A stretch of DNA of 64,000 nt from Campanula takesimana (taxonomy: Eukaryota > Streptophyta > Magnoliopsida > Asterales > Campanulaceae), in assembly GCA_026119855.1 (NCBI GenBank), contig JAOWBW010001626.1, forward strand, positions 310,001 to 374,000, read 5' to 3'. Below are positions 33,579-43,956 of the stretch, one piece after another. The notes under the pieces are model-generated. The model was not told where the DNA came from and searched no databases. It was given only the letters and a program-made list of their open reading frames with translations. How positions within the stretch are numbered: position 1 is the stretch's first letter; the number at the start of each line of letters is the position of its first letter. A program made the position numbers and the translations under genes.

Positions 33579-36500
33579 TATTTGTGTTCTTAAGTTCAAG
33601 TGATCTACAGTTCTCTTGAGCTGCAGTAGTCAAATGCAGCATTGCTTCCCTTCTTTGTCACCTTACCAGCTGACATAACTACAAACACTCATGTATTAAA
33701 TAGTTGCATACTAGCAATTTTTTGTCGCTTCCCTTTCTCATTATATAATTATTATTGTTCTTTTGGTCCATAGATTTCTTAAAGCATCTTACTCTATCCC
33801 TAAATAAACGCCCATTTTTCCATTTTGGAGACATTCTGAAAAACATGCCTTTTAGAGAATTTAATAGCGAAGATGTATAAATACTCTATCTGTCCACTTT
33901 ATAAACTTTTAGTTTTACTAGTACATGATGGACTTTGATATTTTTAATGGTTAATAACTCATTTAAGGACAGAATAGGAATTCGACATTCATTTAGGGAC
34001 AATTTTCTGTGAAAAAATGGACCTCGATCTAGAGACAGGGAGTAGTTAGTTTTGTCATATTTGGTAGTTGGAGGAGACCAAATGTCTGTTGGGCTGTTTG
34101 ATAAGCTGATACAATGGGTTTTCTAATCTGTTGATTTACATAGCAATCAACAATTAAATGAGCAATCTCAACATCATAAAGGACGGATTGACACCAAAAT
34201 CAAATTCACATTACTGGCTTCTATGTTTGTCAAAAGGTTATGGGGGGCTAACATGTTTGTATATTTTTGTGTATTTGCGCAGGATGTATTGCGAGATACA
34301 GAGGATCATGATCTTGGACTTGCAATTTCTCACTTTTTAAACTGTTTCTTTGGAAATTGTCCAACTGCTGCTGGAAAAGTTGCAAATTCACAATCGAAAA
34401 ACCAAAAGAAGGTTAGATTACCCCTTTTTTGGCTATTCATTAGTGTTCATAGTTAGATGATCAGAACTTTCGGGAATTCATGATCACCAAGTATTTTTCT
34501 ATGTCCAGTGGTGTATGCGGCAATTTGACATAGGTACATAGGAAGAGATTATTGTTCATGAAAGTGAAGTTATATATTTCATATTCGAAGTAAAAGTCGG
34601 ATTTTATGGACCCAGCTGTTAAAGGAAAGTTAGTTATAGTTTGAATTTGTAAATCCATACTCTTGCAAACTCTTCAGGATCAGTCAGGCCATGGTTCAGG
34701 AAGGTCTAACAAGGGGCAGGCTAGGTGGAAAGGTGCTGGATCTGCTAGAAGAAAACAGTCCTCTTATATGAATCTTACTTCTGAAAGTTTGTGGTCCAAC
34801 ATTCGTGAATTCGCAAAAGCCAAATACAAGGTAGCATGCGTTTGATTGAAATTTGTAGCCGATATAACTATTCATTGTCCTTTCATTTGCATTATGCATC
34901 CATTTTGTTTTGAGCTATATTCGTCATTATGCAGTTTGAGTTGCCAGAGGATGCAAGATCACGTGTAAAGAAAATTCCAGTAATTCGCAACCTTTGCCAA
35001 AAGGTGACCTTCATATTGTATTTCTGTTTTGACCATTTGGTTTTAAGTGGATATTTATATGTTCGTCAACAGTAAACCATTCACACAGAGGGCATTTATG
35101 AATGCTACGCAATGTAAAATGGCTAGCTAATATTTAGTTTATGGTTGGCTATGAGTCTGTGAATGTATAGATAACAATGTGAATAACAAACCACCAACAA
35201 TACGAATTTCTGTATATCTGAGCAAGTTATACCTATGAATTTCTATAATAATCAGCGATAAGTAAATTATTTTACAATTGTTCCTATGACAACTTTCTTG
35301 GTGTGTAAGTTTGTTATGCTCTTGTAATGAACAAGTTGAGTCATTCAAGGAAAGGATTTTTCTCAAACTATCACTCTTTTTAAAAGTTGTGTCCCAGAAT
35401 GTCTGTTGTAAATGTACTTGCTTAAATATGCCAGTTCTTAGAAGTCTCTACTTGCAATAGCGACTTCATTGTTATGATGGGGGAAGATTAAACTCACTAT
35501 TGGCAACATCATTTCGAATGTCCTTCAATGTTTCCGTAAGTGTTTGTTTTGGGTAAAACTAAAGTTGCTATCGGCAATAGCGACTTAATAGTGTGGAAAC
35601 TAGGAAGTTGCTATTGCCAATAGTGACTTCTCCAAAATAGCACATTTTGGTAAATACTTTTTCATCATAAGACATTATGGATTATACTTTTGACCAAAGT
35701 AATATTTTTTAGAAAAAATCGTCATATAAGTATCACTATACTACATTAGAGAGTTGGGCTTGCATTAGCATATCCTGAAATAGGAATGCTATTCTCATGC
35801 TTGTTCTCTCCATATGCTCATGCGCGGTGATTCTCGCTGTACATTTTTTTTTCAGTGAAGTGCCCTGAGAGTAGATGACCATCCGCTCGACAGCTTCAGT
35901 TATCCTTATGCTCCTTAAGCACTCAAAATGTAGTACTCCCTCCGTCCCAAAATGATAGTCCTATTTCCCTTTTTGTTTGTCCCAAAAAGTTGGTCCCGTT
36001 TCCAAAATTTAGGCTTCAATATCACTAAACTTTCAAAACTTATAATGTAACCTTAAAATGTTTGAGAAGTTAACGGGACTATCAATTTGGGACGAGGTAA
36101 CATTTTTATGTGTGTTCTTATTTTCTGAGAATTCTCTTTTCTGACCATTTGCGGATAGTTGAAACCAGTGTCAGAATGCCATGAGATGCTCCCTATGGCA
36201 GCTTCTGATCATGTATTATGCCAACTGTTTTTTATCCCCCCCCCCCCCCCCCCAATTTTATGACTTATACATGGAGCATCAGTTTTTCTTGCAATTTCAT
36301 TATTCTCGGGTTTTCCTGGCTTCTCTGTGAAAATGACATTTCCTGGCTTCTAAACAGGTTGGCGTAACCGTTGCAGCCCACAAATATGATCTTAATGCTG
36401 TGATACCTTTCCAGCCGTATGATATATTGAATCTTCAACCTGTAGTGAAGCATTCAATACCAGTATGCTCAGAAGCTAAGGAGCTTGTGGAAACAGGAAA

Positions 36501-39500
36501 GCTTCAATTGGCTGAGGTAACTTCTTACATTTTCTTTGGCACTTTTTTCAACTAGGAACTTTCATTATCTAGTCGTAGCAGTGGACAAAAGTATGTCACA
36601 TGTAACTGCCATATATTCGTATAAAAATTTCATACTAATTTAAATTCTGGATACCAGTTGTACTATTTTGAAGAAGAAACATTCATTATGTTTTTTATTA
36701 CTCCCTCCGTCCCAAAAAGTTAGTCCCACATTTTTGGTTGTTAACTTGATTCAACTTTGGCAATAATTTAGGTTAGTTTTAACTATCCTAATGAAAATCT
36801 AAAACTTGTTGTTGATAGTATTTACATTGGTGTATCAATAGCACGTTTTAGATTTTCATTAGAATAGTTAAAACTAATCAAAATTACTGCTCAAACTGAT
36901 TGAAGTTAACAATAAAAAAGTGGGACTAACTTTCCGGGATGGAGGGAGTATGTAATAATTGTTCAATTGAATATATTGTCCTATTTCATACTAACATAAG
37001 GGTTTCTAGGGTCTGTTTAAAAGTCCGCATTCACAATGGTTTTGTGGCTGGGGAATGTCTTTGAGAATTTCTTATAATAGTTTTGTGGCGAGTAACTTCT
37101 TAGCAAGATGAATCTAATTCCTTTTTGTCTTTTTTAGGGATTGCTCAGTGAAGCATACACTTTGTTTTCTGAAGCATTTACAATACTTCAGCAGGTAAAA
37201 ACTCTTTAACTTTCATTTTTATATTCCGTGCCTTTCTGAGGTCTGCTTAATTTAGTTATGGAGCCAAGTTACTTATTCTTCTTGGATTGCAGGTCACTGG
37301 TCCGATGCATCGGGAGGTTGCTAATTGCTGTCGGTATGATTCTTAGCTCACTATTGCACATGCCTTTTTGCGATATATTCTGCTATTATATGCAAACAAC
37401 AATAAATTTTGACAAGCGAGATAACACAGCTTTTATTTAGCTTTCAAGTTTGTCTTTCTTTAGTATTTGGTCAAAAAACTAATGGGAATGATATTATGGC
37501 GATTCTGAATTGTTGCTAGGCAAGTTGTGTCCTTCGGTTGGAAACTATAATCAAAAGCTGAAATTATTTTGGATAGTACAATAGTACTGAAAATTGATAT
37601 CACATGCTACTACTCTTTTCCACCCAAACATATGGGAACCAAGCTTTTGACATTTTAACATCCATCTCATTTCGTACTCCTTATTTTCAGTCCTCTGCAT
37701 ACTCTCCTCACCCTGTTTAAGCTGTGAAACAGCGATGCTAGAGCTTTATTTTTTCTAGTTACCTTCAAATGCCATGTGTTGTTTTCTCCTGAAGCTTTTA
37801 TAAGCATCAAGTTGTAGCTAATTTGACTAAAATCCACGTTTAATCTCATTGAGGTTCCTTTGCAATTACATTTTCTTCTTCTTCTTCTTCTTCTCTGAAC
37901 CCCATTTACTTGGAGTCAGTAAAGCAGTGGATCCAGTATTCAAAAGCCTAGTCGGCCTGCTAGTGGTCGCAGGTTCAAATCTCATGAGGTAGGGGCTGGG
38001 AATAAGGGACAAGGGATGAGGGATGTACAACGTCGTTAAAATTTTAGTACTAGATATAGTATTTAGAAAGAAAACGAATAGCTCGTAAAAAATATCAGAC
38101 CATCTCGATTAAGAGGGATTCTTTCATGTTTAGGTTGCGATTGAGACCGTGAAAATGAGAATTCTGAAGAGAAAGGTGTTTATAAGGGGAATGTGTTAGT
38201 GAACCTAGGTGGGGAAATTGAAGATGCACAAATCGACAAACTTATCTTAAACCTTCCCATAAGAAGGGCAGGGTTATGTTTTATTCTGCTTTGGTAGTTA
38301 ATTTTCTTCAGCATCCAAAAAAGGAGTATGTTGAAAGGTTAGAATCGGAGTTTATTGTTCTTAGCAATAAAATATTTTAGTTCATTACCACCTTAATAGT
38401 TGTTCAATTATTGTTTCAGAAAGTCATTTTTTTTTCTGAAAGACTTATATCGGGTTCTAAACAGAATAAACATAAACATATTTTCTGATTACTGCTATTT
38501 TGGTCAAATGATTGATAATTTATGACTGGTTTACTCTCAGAATTTTTCATACATATGTGCTATTAAGAGTGCTTAAAAGTCATTTTTCTATTATCCCTAG
38601 GAAAACCCAAATGCCTCTCATTTTGAGATGGACATAGTACATTTATCCGGGTCTTAATTACAAGTTGATAAGATCGTTTGATTGATGATACTCTTGAACT
38701 GACTTGTACTGTTTTGCTTTTCAGTTACCTTGCCATGGTTCTGTATCATGCAGGAGACATGGCTGGAGCAATAATGCAACAGCACAAGGAACTTATTATA
38801 AATGAACGATGTCTTGGTTTAGATCACCCAGATACTGCTCACAGGTACCACTATTTGCATTTGCTTTTTTCACACCATTGACACGCATAAATTGATGTTT
38901 ATTCCATTCATGAGGTTTCGGTTTTCCTCATGAATTATTTAATTTAGTTAAAAATGCGCTCAAATTTCCTCCCTCGGTTTTTCAGTCCTTTGCTCTAACC
39001 AGCCGAGCTGACCCAGTTCGACTTGACACGAACTGACAGATTGAGCCTTTGACAGTTCAAACTTTTTTAGGATGTAGCTTCACTTGCTTATTCCTAATTG
39101 CTCTAAAATTGTTTCCTTTTTTAGAATTGTTACTCTCTTTTTTCAAACAGACAAATATGGTGAGCGTATCACCTTTTTTTTTTTTTTTTTTGGGGACGTC
39201 AGAGTACAAATTAAACTAATTACTGCCTCATTTGCTACTGAGTATCGATTTCTAAGAGACTGCTTAATGCAACTTCAACAAATATCCTGATCGAATGTAT
39301 ATACTTACATTACATCAGTGTAAGTCTATAAGGTGGATAGAAGGGTACTTGTGTATATTTGCTACTAAAATTGCTTAATAGCCAACTTCCTAAATTTCCC
39401 TCAAAGTAAAGAAACTCATAGAAACTTAGGGAGCACTCATTAAAAGTTCGAGTCATTAAGAAAGGGCATAAATTTAGAGAATGTATCGTTTACCAGTACT

Positions 39501-42002
39501 CCTAAGCCTGAGATTTTCGTATAGAGGATACCGTATACTCCCTCTGTTCCAAGTAAGTTGCAACATTTTGCCATTTAAGTTGCAACAATAAAAAAAAATG
39601 GAAGCTTTTTATTACTTTTATAATTCTGTTATTCTCTCTCTTCCTCCCAACCACTCATTCTATTTCCTTCCCCACTAATTCTCTCTCTTCCTCACTACCT
39701 TTCATTCTTAATATAATATTAGTACCCTTAATTTCCCAACTTGAATATGAATGTTTCAACTTACTTGGAAGTTGGAACGGAGGGAGTATAGATTCTGTCC
39801 CAAAAGATTGTCCTATTTTTATTTTTTTTTGGTTTGTCCCATTTTTTTTTAAAATGGGCTTAATTTTAGTGCAATTTCAAGAAAGTAAAGCAAGTCAAAC
39901 ATCATCTGTAAAAACTTAAATGGGACACCTTTTTGAGTTGGAGGGAGTGTATATAGTTACATAATTTGCTTCTTGTAGCTTTTCAATGGAAAAATGTGTT
40001 TGTAAACATCCCTTTGCCTTTTACTTATTATTTTATTTATTTATTTATGTAAAACTGTCTCCCACAGCTATGGCAATATGGCACTTTTCTACCATGGACT
40101 TAACCAGTCGGAACTTGCATTACGGCACATGTCTCGGGCACTACAACTACTCAGCTTATCCTCTGGTCCGGATCACCCAGATGTTGCTGCAACATTTATT
40201 AATGTTGCTATGATGTATCAAGATATCGGGAAGATGAACACTGCTCTTCGTTATTTACAAGAAGCCTTGAAAAAGAATGAAAGGCTTCTGGGAGAAGAAC
40301 ACATCCAAACCGCTGTGTGCTATCATGCCCTGGCCATTGCATTTAACTGTATGGGGGCCTACAAGCTTTCTCACCAGGCATGCATTCAATTCTTTACTTT
40401 TTTTTTTTTGGTGAGTAGCTGAAATATACCCTTTTTGAATAAAAACTTGTCTCTTTCTGTTTGACAGCATGAAAAGAAGACGTATGATATTCTTGTCAAG
40501 CAACTTGGAGAGGAGGATTCTAGGACTCGTGATTCTCAAAACTGGATGAAAACATTTAAGATGCGGGAGGTGCAGGTAGATGCTTACTACATGGAGTATA
40601 CTTTTACTTTACGTTTGTAATTGCTTATAATTATTGCTTCGTTTTGAATAAAATGACAGATGAATACACAAAAACAGAAAGGGCAAGCCATAAATGCAGT
40701 ATCTGCTCAAAAGGCTATTGATATCTTGAAGGTATGTTGGAGTACCATTAATATTAGTGTGCTACCTTCTCCAATAGTTGGCCATACCTTGTTCAGCTCT
40801 GATTTTTAACCATTTTTTTGGAGAGGGGGGGGGGGGGGGGGTGTTTTAAGGACTGTATTAGGTACCTTCCTCCCCCCCCCCCCCCCCCCCCCGGTTTTCT
40901 GTTTGTATGCATCTGAAGTACAGACGGATGGCAGTAAAAGACAGATTGGAAGGGACATATGCAGTCCAACTGCAGTATAACCATCCCAATTCCAAATTGA
41001 CGGCCCCTGTTAGTGAGGGTGGGGCGTGAAATACCTAAAATACCCCTTGAGAATTTTACTATCAAGGTCAAAATAACCTAGATTAGGTTGACTGCCACGC
41101 AGTCCAACTGCGTCCACCCCGAATCCGTAAAAAGCTACATTCTTTGCCCGCTAATCATTTCCTGGGAATTTTACAATGATATGCTTGTTCATGCATATCA
41201 CGCTTTCGCCTCTATATCGATTTTCCAATAATATACTACCTCCGTCCTAGAAAGATGGTCCTATTTCAGTATTGGTCGTCAACTTAAGTGAACTTTGACC
41301 AACAATATATAAGAATTTAATAATCTTAATAAAAATAAAAATAGCTATTCATATTATTATTATTATTGTCCACCAGTAACAGTGTTTAGAATTTCATTAG
41401 GATTGTTACATGTTTATATCTTGGTCAAAGTTCACTCAAATTCAAATTGACCACCAAAAATCAAATGGGACCATCTTTCTTGGACGGAGGGAGTATTATG
41501 TAGACCTACGTTTTTGTTTGGTTCTCCTTGGTGATATATATATGTGTGTGTGTATATATATCTGTCTGACAATCTTGTAAATTCACAGGCACATCCCGAC
41601 TTGATTCACGCGTTTCAAGCGGCCTCAGTAGCTGGAGGTTCTGCAACTCCGAGTACTATTGCGGGGGGAAAGGGAGTAGATGAAAGAGCAGCTCGTGCTG
41701 CAGCTGAAGCAAGGAAGAAAGCTGCTGCTAGGGGACTGTTGATACGCCCACATGGTGTTCCTGTCCAAGCTTTACCACCACTCACTCAGCTTCTTAACGT
41801 AATCAACTCCGGAATAACACCAGAAACTAACGGGGAAACTAACGAAGTTAACGGGCATCCTTCCAATGTAGGAGAAACTGTAACTGTAGATGGTCAGGTG
41901 GAAGAATCAAAAGTAGAGAAGAAAAATCAAACGCCAGCTGGATTAGGGACGGGTTTAGCTTCACTGGATAATCCCAAGAAGCAGAAAAAACCCGTTAAGT
42001 GA
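20164..42002 (+). CDS. FMT: Clustered mitochondria protein homolog FRIENDLY (CLU/FMT), 28 exons, complete
   Basis: Plant CLU/FRIENDLY is a large cytosolic protein controlling mitochondrial distribution and inter-mitochondrial association. Exons: 20164-20431, 21970-22031, 22296-22485, 22706-22846, 22964-23120, 23219-23412, 23518-23619, 24549-24684, 24776-24904, 26043-26439, 26982-27086, 27299-27417, 28839-28947, 29040-29177, 32179-32313, 32390-32560, 33289-33375, 34283-34411, 34678-34830, 34935-35003, 36358-36516, 37138-37194, 37293-37333, 38725-38844, 40068-40377, 40468-40575, 40660-40731, 41589-42002. These sum to 4,272 nt (1,423 residues plus stop) with every phase consistent and no internal stop. 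Start MAGKSNK matches the family. Landmarks: CLU-N region about 90-180 (PGDSVMDVRQFLLDAPE), Clu domain about 340-590 (FSFAVDAD, YNLAMAIVDYRGHRVVAQ), eIF3-p135-like region about 660-900 (VECKGIVGSDDRHYLLD), TPR array about 1,050-1,230 (YLAMVLYHAGDMAGA), and a basic, low-complexity tail. All introns are GT-AG except intron 25, which appears to start with GC. Identity is very secure; exon 14 and exon 15 edges lie in a poorly conserved linker. Confidence 0.95.
20701..21188. mobile_element. Stowaway-type MITE in FMT intron 1 (outer element of a nested pair)
   Basis: CTCCCTCCGTCCTATTTGAA at the left, TTTTAAATGGGAAGGAGGGAG at the right; interior TGGGTGGGAAAGG and GACAAGTGGGGTAG. Same subfamily as the elements at 52,658 and 61,017 (TTTGAAGCTTCACCATT). 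Interrupted by the MITE at 20,939. Confidence 0.75.
20939..21158. mobile_element. Stowaway-type MITE nested inside the intron-1 MITE
   Basis: TA-flanked; CTCCCTCCGTCCCAGCAGAA at the left and TTCTGCTGGGACGGAGAGAG at the right, with a second partial right end just before it (GTGCTGGGACGGACCAAAAG). Confidence 0.85.
24253..24511. mobile_element. Stowaway-type MITE in FMT intron 7
   Basis: TA-flanked; CACCCTCCGTCCCACTAAAA at the left and TTTTAGTGGTACGGAAGGAG at the right. The left arm is internally repeated (GTCCCACTAAAARATG twice). Confidence 0.8.
25091..25322. mobile_element. Stowaway-type MITE in FMT intron 9
   Basis: TA-flanked; CTCCCTCCGTCCCGCTTGAA and TTCGAGCGGGACGGAGGGAG, with the inner arms AGGATTCTTGGTCAA and TTGAACAAGAATCCT. 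Confidence 0.88.
26467..26714. mobile_element. Stowaway-type MITE in FMT intron 10
   Basis: TA-flanked; CTACTTCCGTCCCAAAAAGA and CTTTCCGGAACGGAGGGAG; inner arms TAGTCCCATTTGA and AATTAGACTA. It starts only 27 bp after the exon-10 donor. Confidence 0.82.
27418..28483. other. FMT intron 12, left part, with GT/TA microsatellite
   Basis: Non-coding. 28,084-28,160 is an alternating TATG/TATA microsatellite. The phrase CGTCCCAAAAAGGAT occurs twice (about 27,822 and 28,070), suggesting a degenerate MITE that I cannot bound. Confidence 0.5.
28484..28750. mobile_element. MULE-type MITE in FMT intron 12
   Basis: Terminal inverted repeat GGCCAAATTACATTCATCCC, then CAAAGTATCCACCA, matched by TGGTGGATACTTTGGGGTG and ACGTAATTTGGCC at the right. 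Flanking 9-mers TTCTAGGAA (28,475-28,483) and TGCTAGGAA (28,751-28,759) match at 8 of 9. A 9-bp duplication is the Mutator signature. The interior repeats AAAGTGGG and CCCACTTT in both orientations. It ends 88 bp before exon 13. Confidence 0.8.
29181..29405. mobile_element. Stowaway-type MITE inserted into the intron-14 splice donor
   Basis: CTCCTCTGTCCCATACTTAT at the left and ATAAGTATGGGACGGAGGGAG at the right (last 20 considered), TA at 29,179-29,180 and 29,406-29,407. The T of the left TA is the second base of the GT donor of exon 14 (29,178-29,179). Without the insertion the donor would read GAG|GTAATT; with it, GAG|GTACTC. Confidence 0.88.
29935..30098. mobile_element. Decayed Stowaway-like element in FMT intron 14
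   Basis: CTTCCTCTGAGGCGAT at the left after TA and GGGAAAGAGGGAG at the right before TA. Termini match weakly, so the call rests mostly on the right end. Confidence 0.4.
30310..31205. mobile_element. GACTCG/CGAGTC-rich repeat element in FMT intron 14
   Basis: Both flanks (30,330-30,530 and 31,050-31,205) are crowded with CGAGTCGAG/GACTCGAA words in opposing orientations and are mutually inverted. The ends read TTTACATGTAGATGTG and CTCTATTTACATTTAAG. The GC content contrasts sharply with the intron. The core, about 30,580-30,870, is not part of the word repeat. Confidence 0.55.
31555..31702 (+). repeat. Tandem duplication, 74 bp x 2
   Basis: The unit starting ATCAATACCTTTGTGTTCCC at 31,555 is repeated at 31,629 with two or three substitutions. 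It lies in FMT intron 14. Confidence 0.9.
31811..32059. mobile_element. Stowaway-type MITE in FMT intron 14
   Basis: TA-flanked; CACCCTCCGTTCCAAAATGA and TCATTTTGGGACGGAGGGAG. Ends 119 bp before exon 15. Confidence 0.88.
32595..33136. mobile_element. Stowaway-type MITE in FMT intron 16 (outer element of a nested pair)
   Basis: CTCTCTCCACCCCAACAAGA at the left and CTTTCTGGGACGGAGGGTC at the right with TA flanks. It is split by the element at 32,691. Halves share GATAATCCC/GGGGCTATC and AATCTTACATTAATTC/TTTCATTGGGATAATT arms. Confidence 0.7.
32691..32975. mobile_element. Stowaway-type MITE nested in the intron-16 MITE
   Basis: TA-flanked; CTCCCTCCGTCCCAGTTTAA and TTAAACCGGGACGGAGGGAG. The left arm contains a second copy of CCCAGTTTAAGGTTCTTA. 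Confidence 0.88.
33376..34282. repeat. FMT intron 17 with duplicated TA microsatellite
   Basis: A 60- to 70-bp segment, (TA)n followed by AATAATATTTGTGTTCTTAA and GTTCAAGTGAT, occurs twice back to back (33,497-33,603). The rest of the intron shows only vague Stowaway-like phrases (33,790-34,043) that I cannot bound. Confidence 0.7.
35441..35630. mobile_element. Small inverted-repeat element in FMT intron 20
   Basis: GAAGTCTCTACTTGCAATAG and CGACTTC at the left pair with GAAGTTGCTATTGCCAATAG and TGACTTC at the right. A third related motif (GTTGCTATCGGCAATAGCGAC) lies inside. Target duplication not clear. Confidence 0.5.
35936..36097. mobile_element. Short Stowaway-type MITE in FMT intron 20
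   Basis: TA-flanked; CTCCCTCCGTCCCAAAATGA at the left and TCAATTTGGGACGAGG at the right, with a shortened right terminus. GTCCCAAAAAGTTGGTCCC is a partial inner repeat. Confidence 0.75.
36236..36254 (+). repeat. Poly-C tract in FMT intron 20
   Basis: Uninterrupted run of about 18 C about 100 bp before the exon-21 acceptor. Confidence 0.9.
36701..36948. mobile_element. Stowaway-type MITE in FMT intron 21
   Basis: TA-flanked; CTCCCTCCGTCCCAAAAAGT and ACTTTCCGGGATGGAGGGAG; long inner arms through TAGTCCCAC and GTGGGACTA. Confidence 0.88.
37334..38724. other. FMT intron 23, no element recognised
   Basis: 1.4-kb intron. Apart from a short (TTC) run near 37,870-37,892 I see no bounded repeat or gene. 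Confidence 0.5.
39540..39786. mobile_element. Stowaway-type MITE in FMT intron 24
   Basis: TA-flanked; CTCCCTCTGTTCCAAGTAAG at the left and CTTGGAAGTTGGAACGGAGGGAG (end portion) at the right; inner arms TTGCAACATTTTGCC and ATGTTTCAACTTA. Confidence 0.82.
39790..39948. mobile_element. Second, decayed Stowaway-like MITE abutting the first in intron 24
   Basis: Begins GATTCTGTCCCAAAAGATTG right after the previous element's TA and ends CTTTTTGAGTTGGAGGGAGTG. The two elements sit head to tail with only the shared TA between them. Confidence 0.6.
40378..40467 (+). other. FMT intron 25: GC-AG intron or alternative GT donor
   Basis: Exon 25 ends CACCAG and the next bases are GCATGC, so family-consistent splicing needs a GC donor at 40,378. 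A strong GTGAGT lies 33 nt downstream (40,411). Using it would add 11 residues without a frame change. The acceptor TTTGACAG at 40,467 serves both. Confidence 0.7.
40732..41235. repeat. FMT intron 27: opposed poly-G and poly-C tracts in an undefined repeat
   Basis: GAGAGG plus a run of about 18 G (40,820-40,842) is followed about 25 bp later by CCTTCCTCC plus a run of about 22 C (40,866-40,892), so the two tracts can pair. The phrase GCAGTCCAACTGC recurs (about 40,960 and 41,098). Family not identified. Confidence 0.6.
41236..41493. mobile_element. Stowaway-type MITE in FMT intron 27
   Basis: TA-flanked; CTACCTCCGTCCTAGAAAGA and TCTTTCTTGGACGGAGGGAG; ends about 95 bp before exon 28. Confidence 0.85.
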
Positions 42003-42381
42003 TGCCTCTGACAATTTTGAATACTCAAATTCAGTGAGTAGAAACATTTCCTGGCTGGACTTTTAACGAGGTTTTGTAACGTGAGATAACGAAAGAAGGA
42101 ATCTAGTTTATTTTTTAACCGGTTTTGGTGTAAGATATTCGTGCACGCCCTCGACTCTTGGTTTAAGTTAAAAGGAGCGTTGAGGTGTGCCTGTGAGTCT
42201 GTACTTCATTCTTTCCAGAAATTATACACTATTTTGACTGTAGGGTTCGATTAAATTTTCTAGAGGGATTTCTAATATAGGCTTTAAACATCTGTTAATT
42301 TGCCATTACTAATTAAAATTGCCGTTATTTTCACTAGCAAAGATAATCTTGACCCAAATTTTCTGAGCATTTATGCCTACA
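42003..42381 (+). other. FMT 3' untranslated and downstream region
   Basis: Non-coding sequence after the FMT stop. No canonical AATAAA could be fixed. The segmental-duplication homology begins at about 42,382. Confidence 0.6.
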
Positions 42382-43135
42382 AAATAAGAAAAGCATAACA
42401 AATTGCGGATTGCATGAAAAAAATTAACCCGTATAACACCCCATACCTGGAAAGCTAGTTCCATTTAACTTTTTATTGTCCAATATAAGTGAAATTGACT
42501 GAATATTGATATCAATCTAATTATCTTAGTGAAATTTTAAAAATCGCAATTGATTAATTGTTAATTGATTTACCAATAACAATTTTTAGAATTTTGTTGA
42601 AAAGATCAATTTGACATTTATATTTGATTAAAGTTCAATAGTATTGACCAACAAAATTCAAATGACACTAATTTTTTGAGACCTGGAGATTTTACTTTCG
42701 CCCAACAAAATATGTTATGGAAGTGCACATATTAACTCAAAAAAAATGCGAAAATTGAATTTTCATATAATGATAGTAGAAGTAGTCATTTATGTTACAT
42801 GACTATTTATCCCAAGAAAATTCATTCTCCCCCTTCTATCAACTTCATCAAACTTAAATGACTAGTATTCACCTTACATCTCTAGAGGGACCAATGTGTT
42901 TGGAATGTGGTGATGACATTTAGGGGTAAAATAGTCATTTACATCACATAAAATTGACAGAGAAGAAGTAAATGATGAAAAATATAGGATGATATTGAAT
43001 ATATATCGACCATTAGTATAAGACCTAATGTGCATCCACAATAAGTTGAAATTGAAAAAAATAAGCAAGACATACATCTTCGACCATCCTTGTAAAATAG
43101 AAATGAGAATTATTACAAATATAAGTAACAGAGTA

Positions 43136-43358
43136 GTCCCTCCGTCCAAAACTAATCGCTACTTATTTTCGTTGTGGGCGTCACATACTAATTGCTACTT
43201 ACCTAAAATGTTCAATTTTCTCTCTCCTACCCACTTATAACAACTATCCACTAATTTATTTTCTCTCTCTTGCTCACTCACAACACTTACTTTTCCAACA
43301 TATTTTCTTAATCCCCGTGTATTCACATTTAGTAGTAATAAGTTTGGGACGGAGGGAG
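43136..43358. mobile_element. Stowaway-type MITE, unit-0 copy
   Basis: GTCCCTCCGTCCAAAACTAA at the left and TTTGGGACGGAGGGAG at the right; orthologous by position to the elements at 49,782 and 58,114. Confidence 0.8.
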
Positions 43359-43489
43359 TACTAAGAAAATATTATGCAAATTGTCCCAGAATAAATGTCA
43401 TAGTTGACAAATTAATGTTTTTAAGCTTTTAGTTGTGTTTCCTAAATTGCCTCAATCTATTCATATGCGTAGCGTAAAGTATAACCTTA

Positions 43490-43956
43490 AATAATACAAT
43501 CGGTCTCGCTCATGGCACCACCACTTCTTGTCCTAACATTTCCTGCGATGATTACCCACTTCATTTAATGGCTAATTCTGCCAAAACTATCAACAAGGCC
43601 AGAATGTCGACCCAATCCTTGTTCTCAATTCCAAATTCTATGCCTCATCCTCTGCTCTCATTCTACCCCTCAAAAACTGTTATGATGCCAATTACTTGCA
43701 CTCTCCCAATCTTGGAGACAATGCTTTTCTCTTGATTCGTGGTGGGAAAATTGTGTACAAATCCCCTCTTCAAAAATCGAAATTGAATTTCCCGATGGAG
43801 CTTATGGTTCCGCTAAAATGTGGAGATATTGTGGTGGCCGGAACGGACGGACTGTTTGATAATGTATATGGGTATGAAACTCAGGTTTTGGTACAAATGT
43901 TTATGGAAGGAGAGTTTGATTCCCCTGAGGTTTTAGCTGAGATTATAGTTAGTTGA
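43490..43956 (+). pseudogene. PP2C-like pseudogene, plus strand, both ends deleted
   Basis: Homology starts at codon about 33 of the sister genes (NNTIGLAHGTTT), with the metal-binding Asp of ADG changed to His. A small deletion with frameshift follows after MANSAK (about 43,585). The frame then continues as QNVDPILVLNSKF, FLLIRGGKIVY and CGDIVVAGTDGLFDN to EIIVS and a stop at 43,954-43,956. The last roughly 48 codons, including GGKCDDITVVVA with its metal-binding acidic pair, are deleted; the coding part joins directly to 3'-untranslated sequence that matches the sisters (GTTAGTTGATTTTGAATAT). Homology continues, inverted, to about 44,220. The copy is non-functional but retains the undeleted active-site loop. 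Confidence 0.9.
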
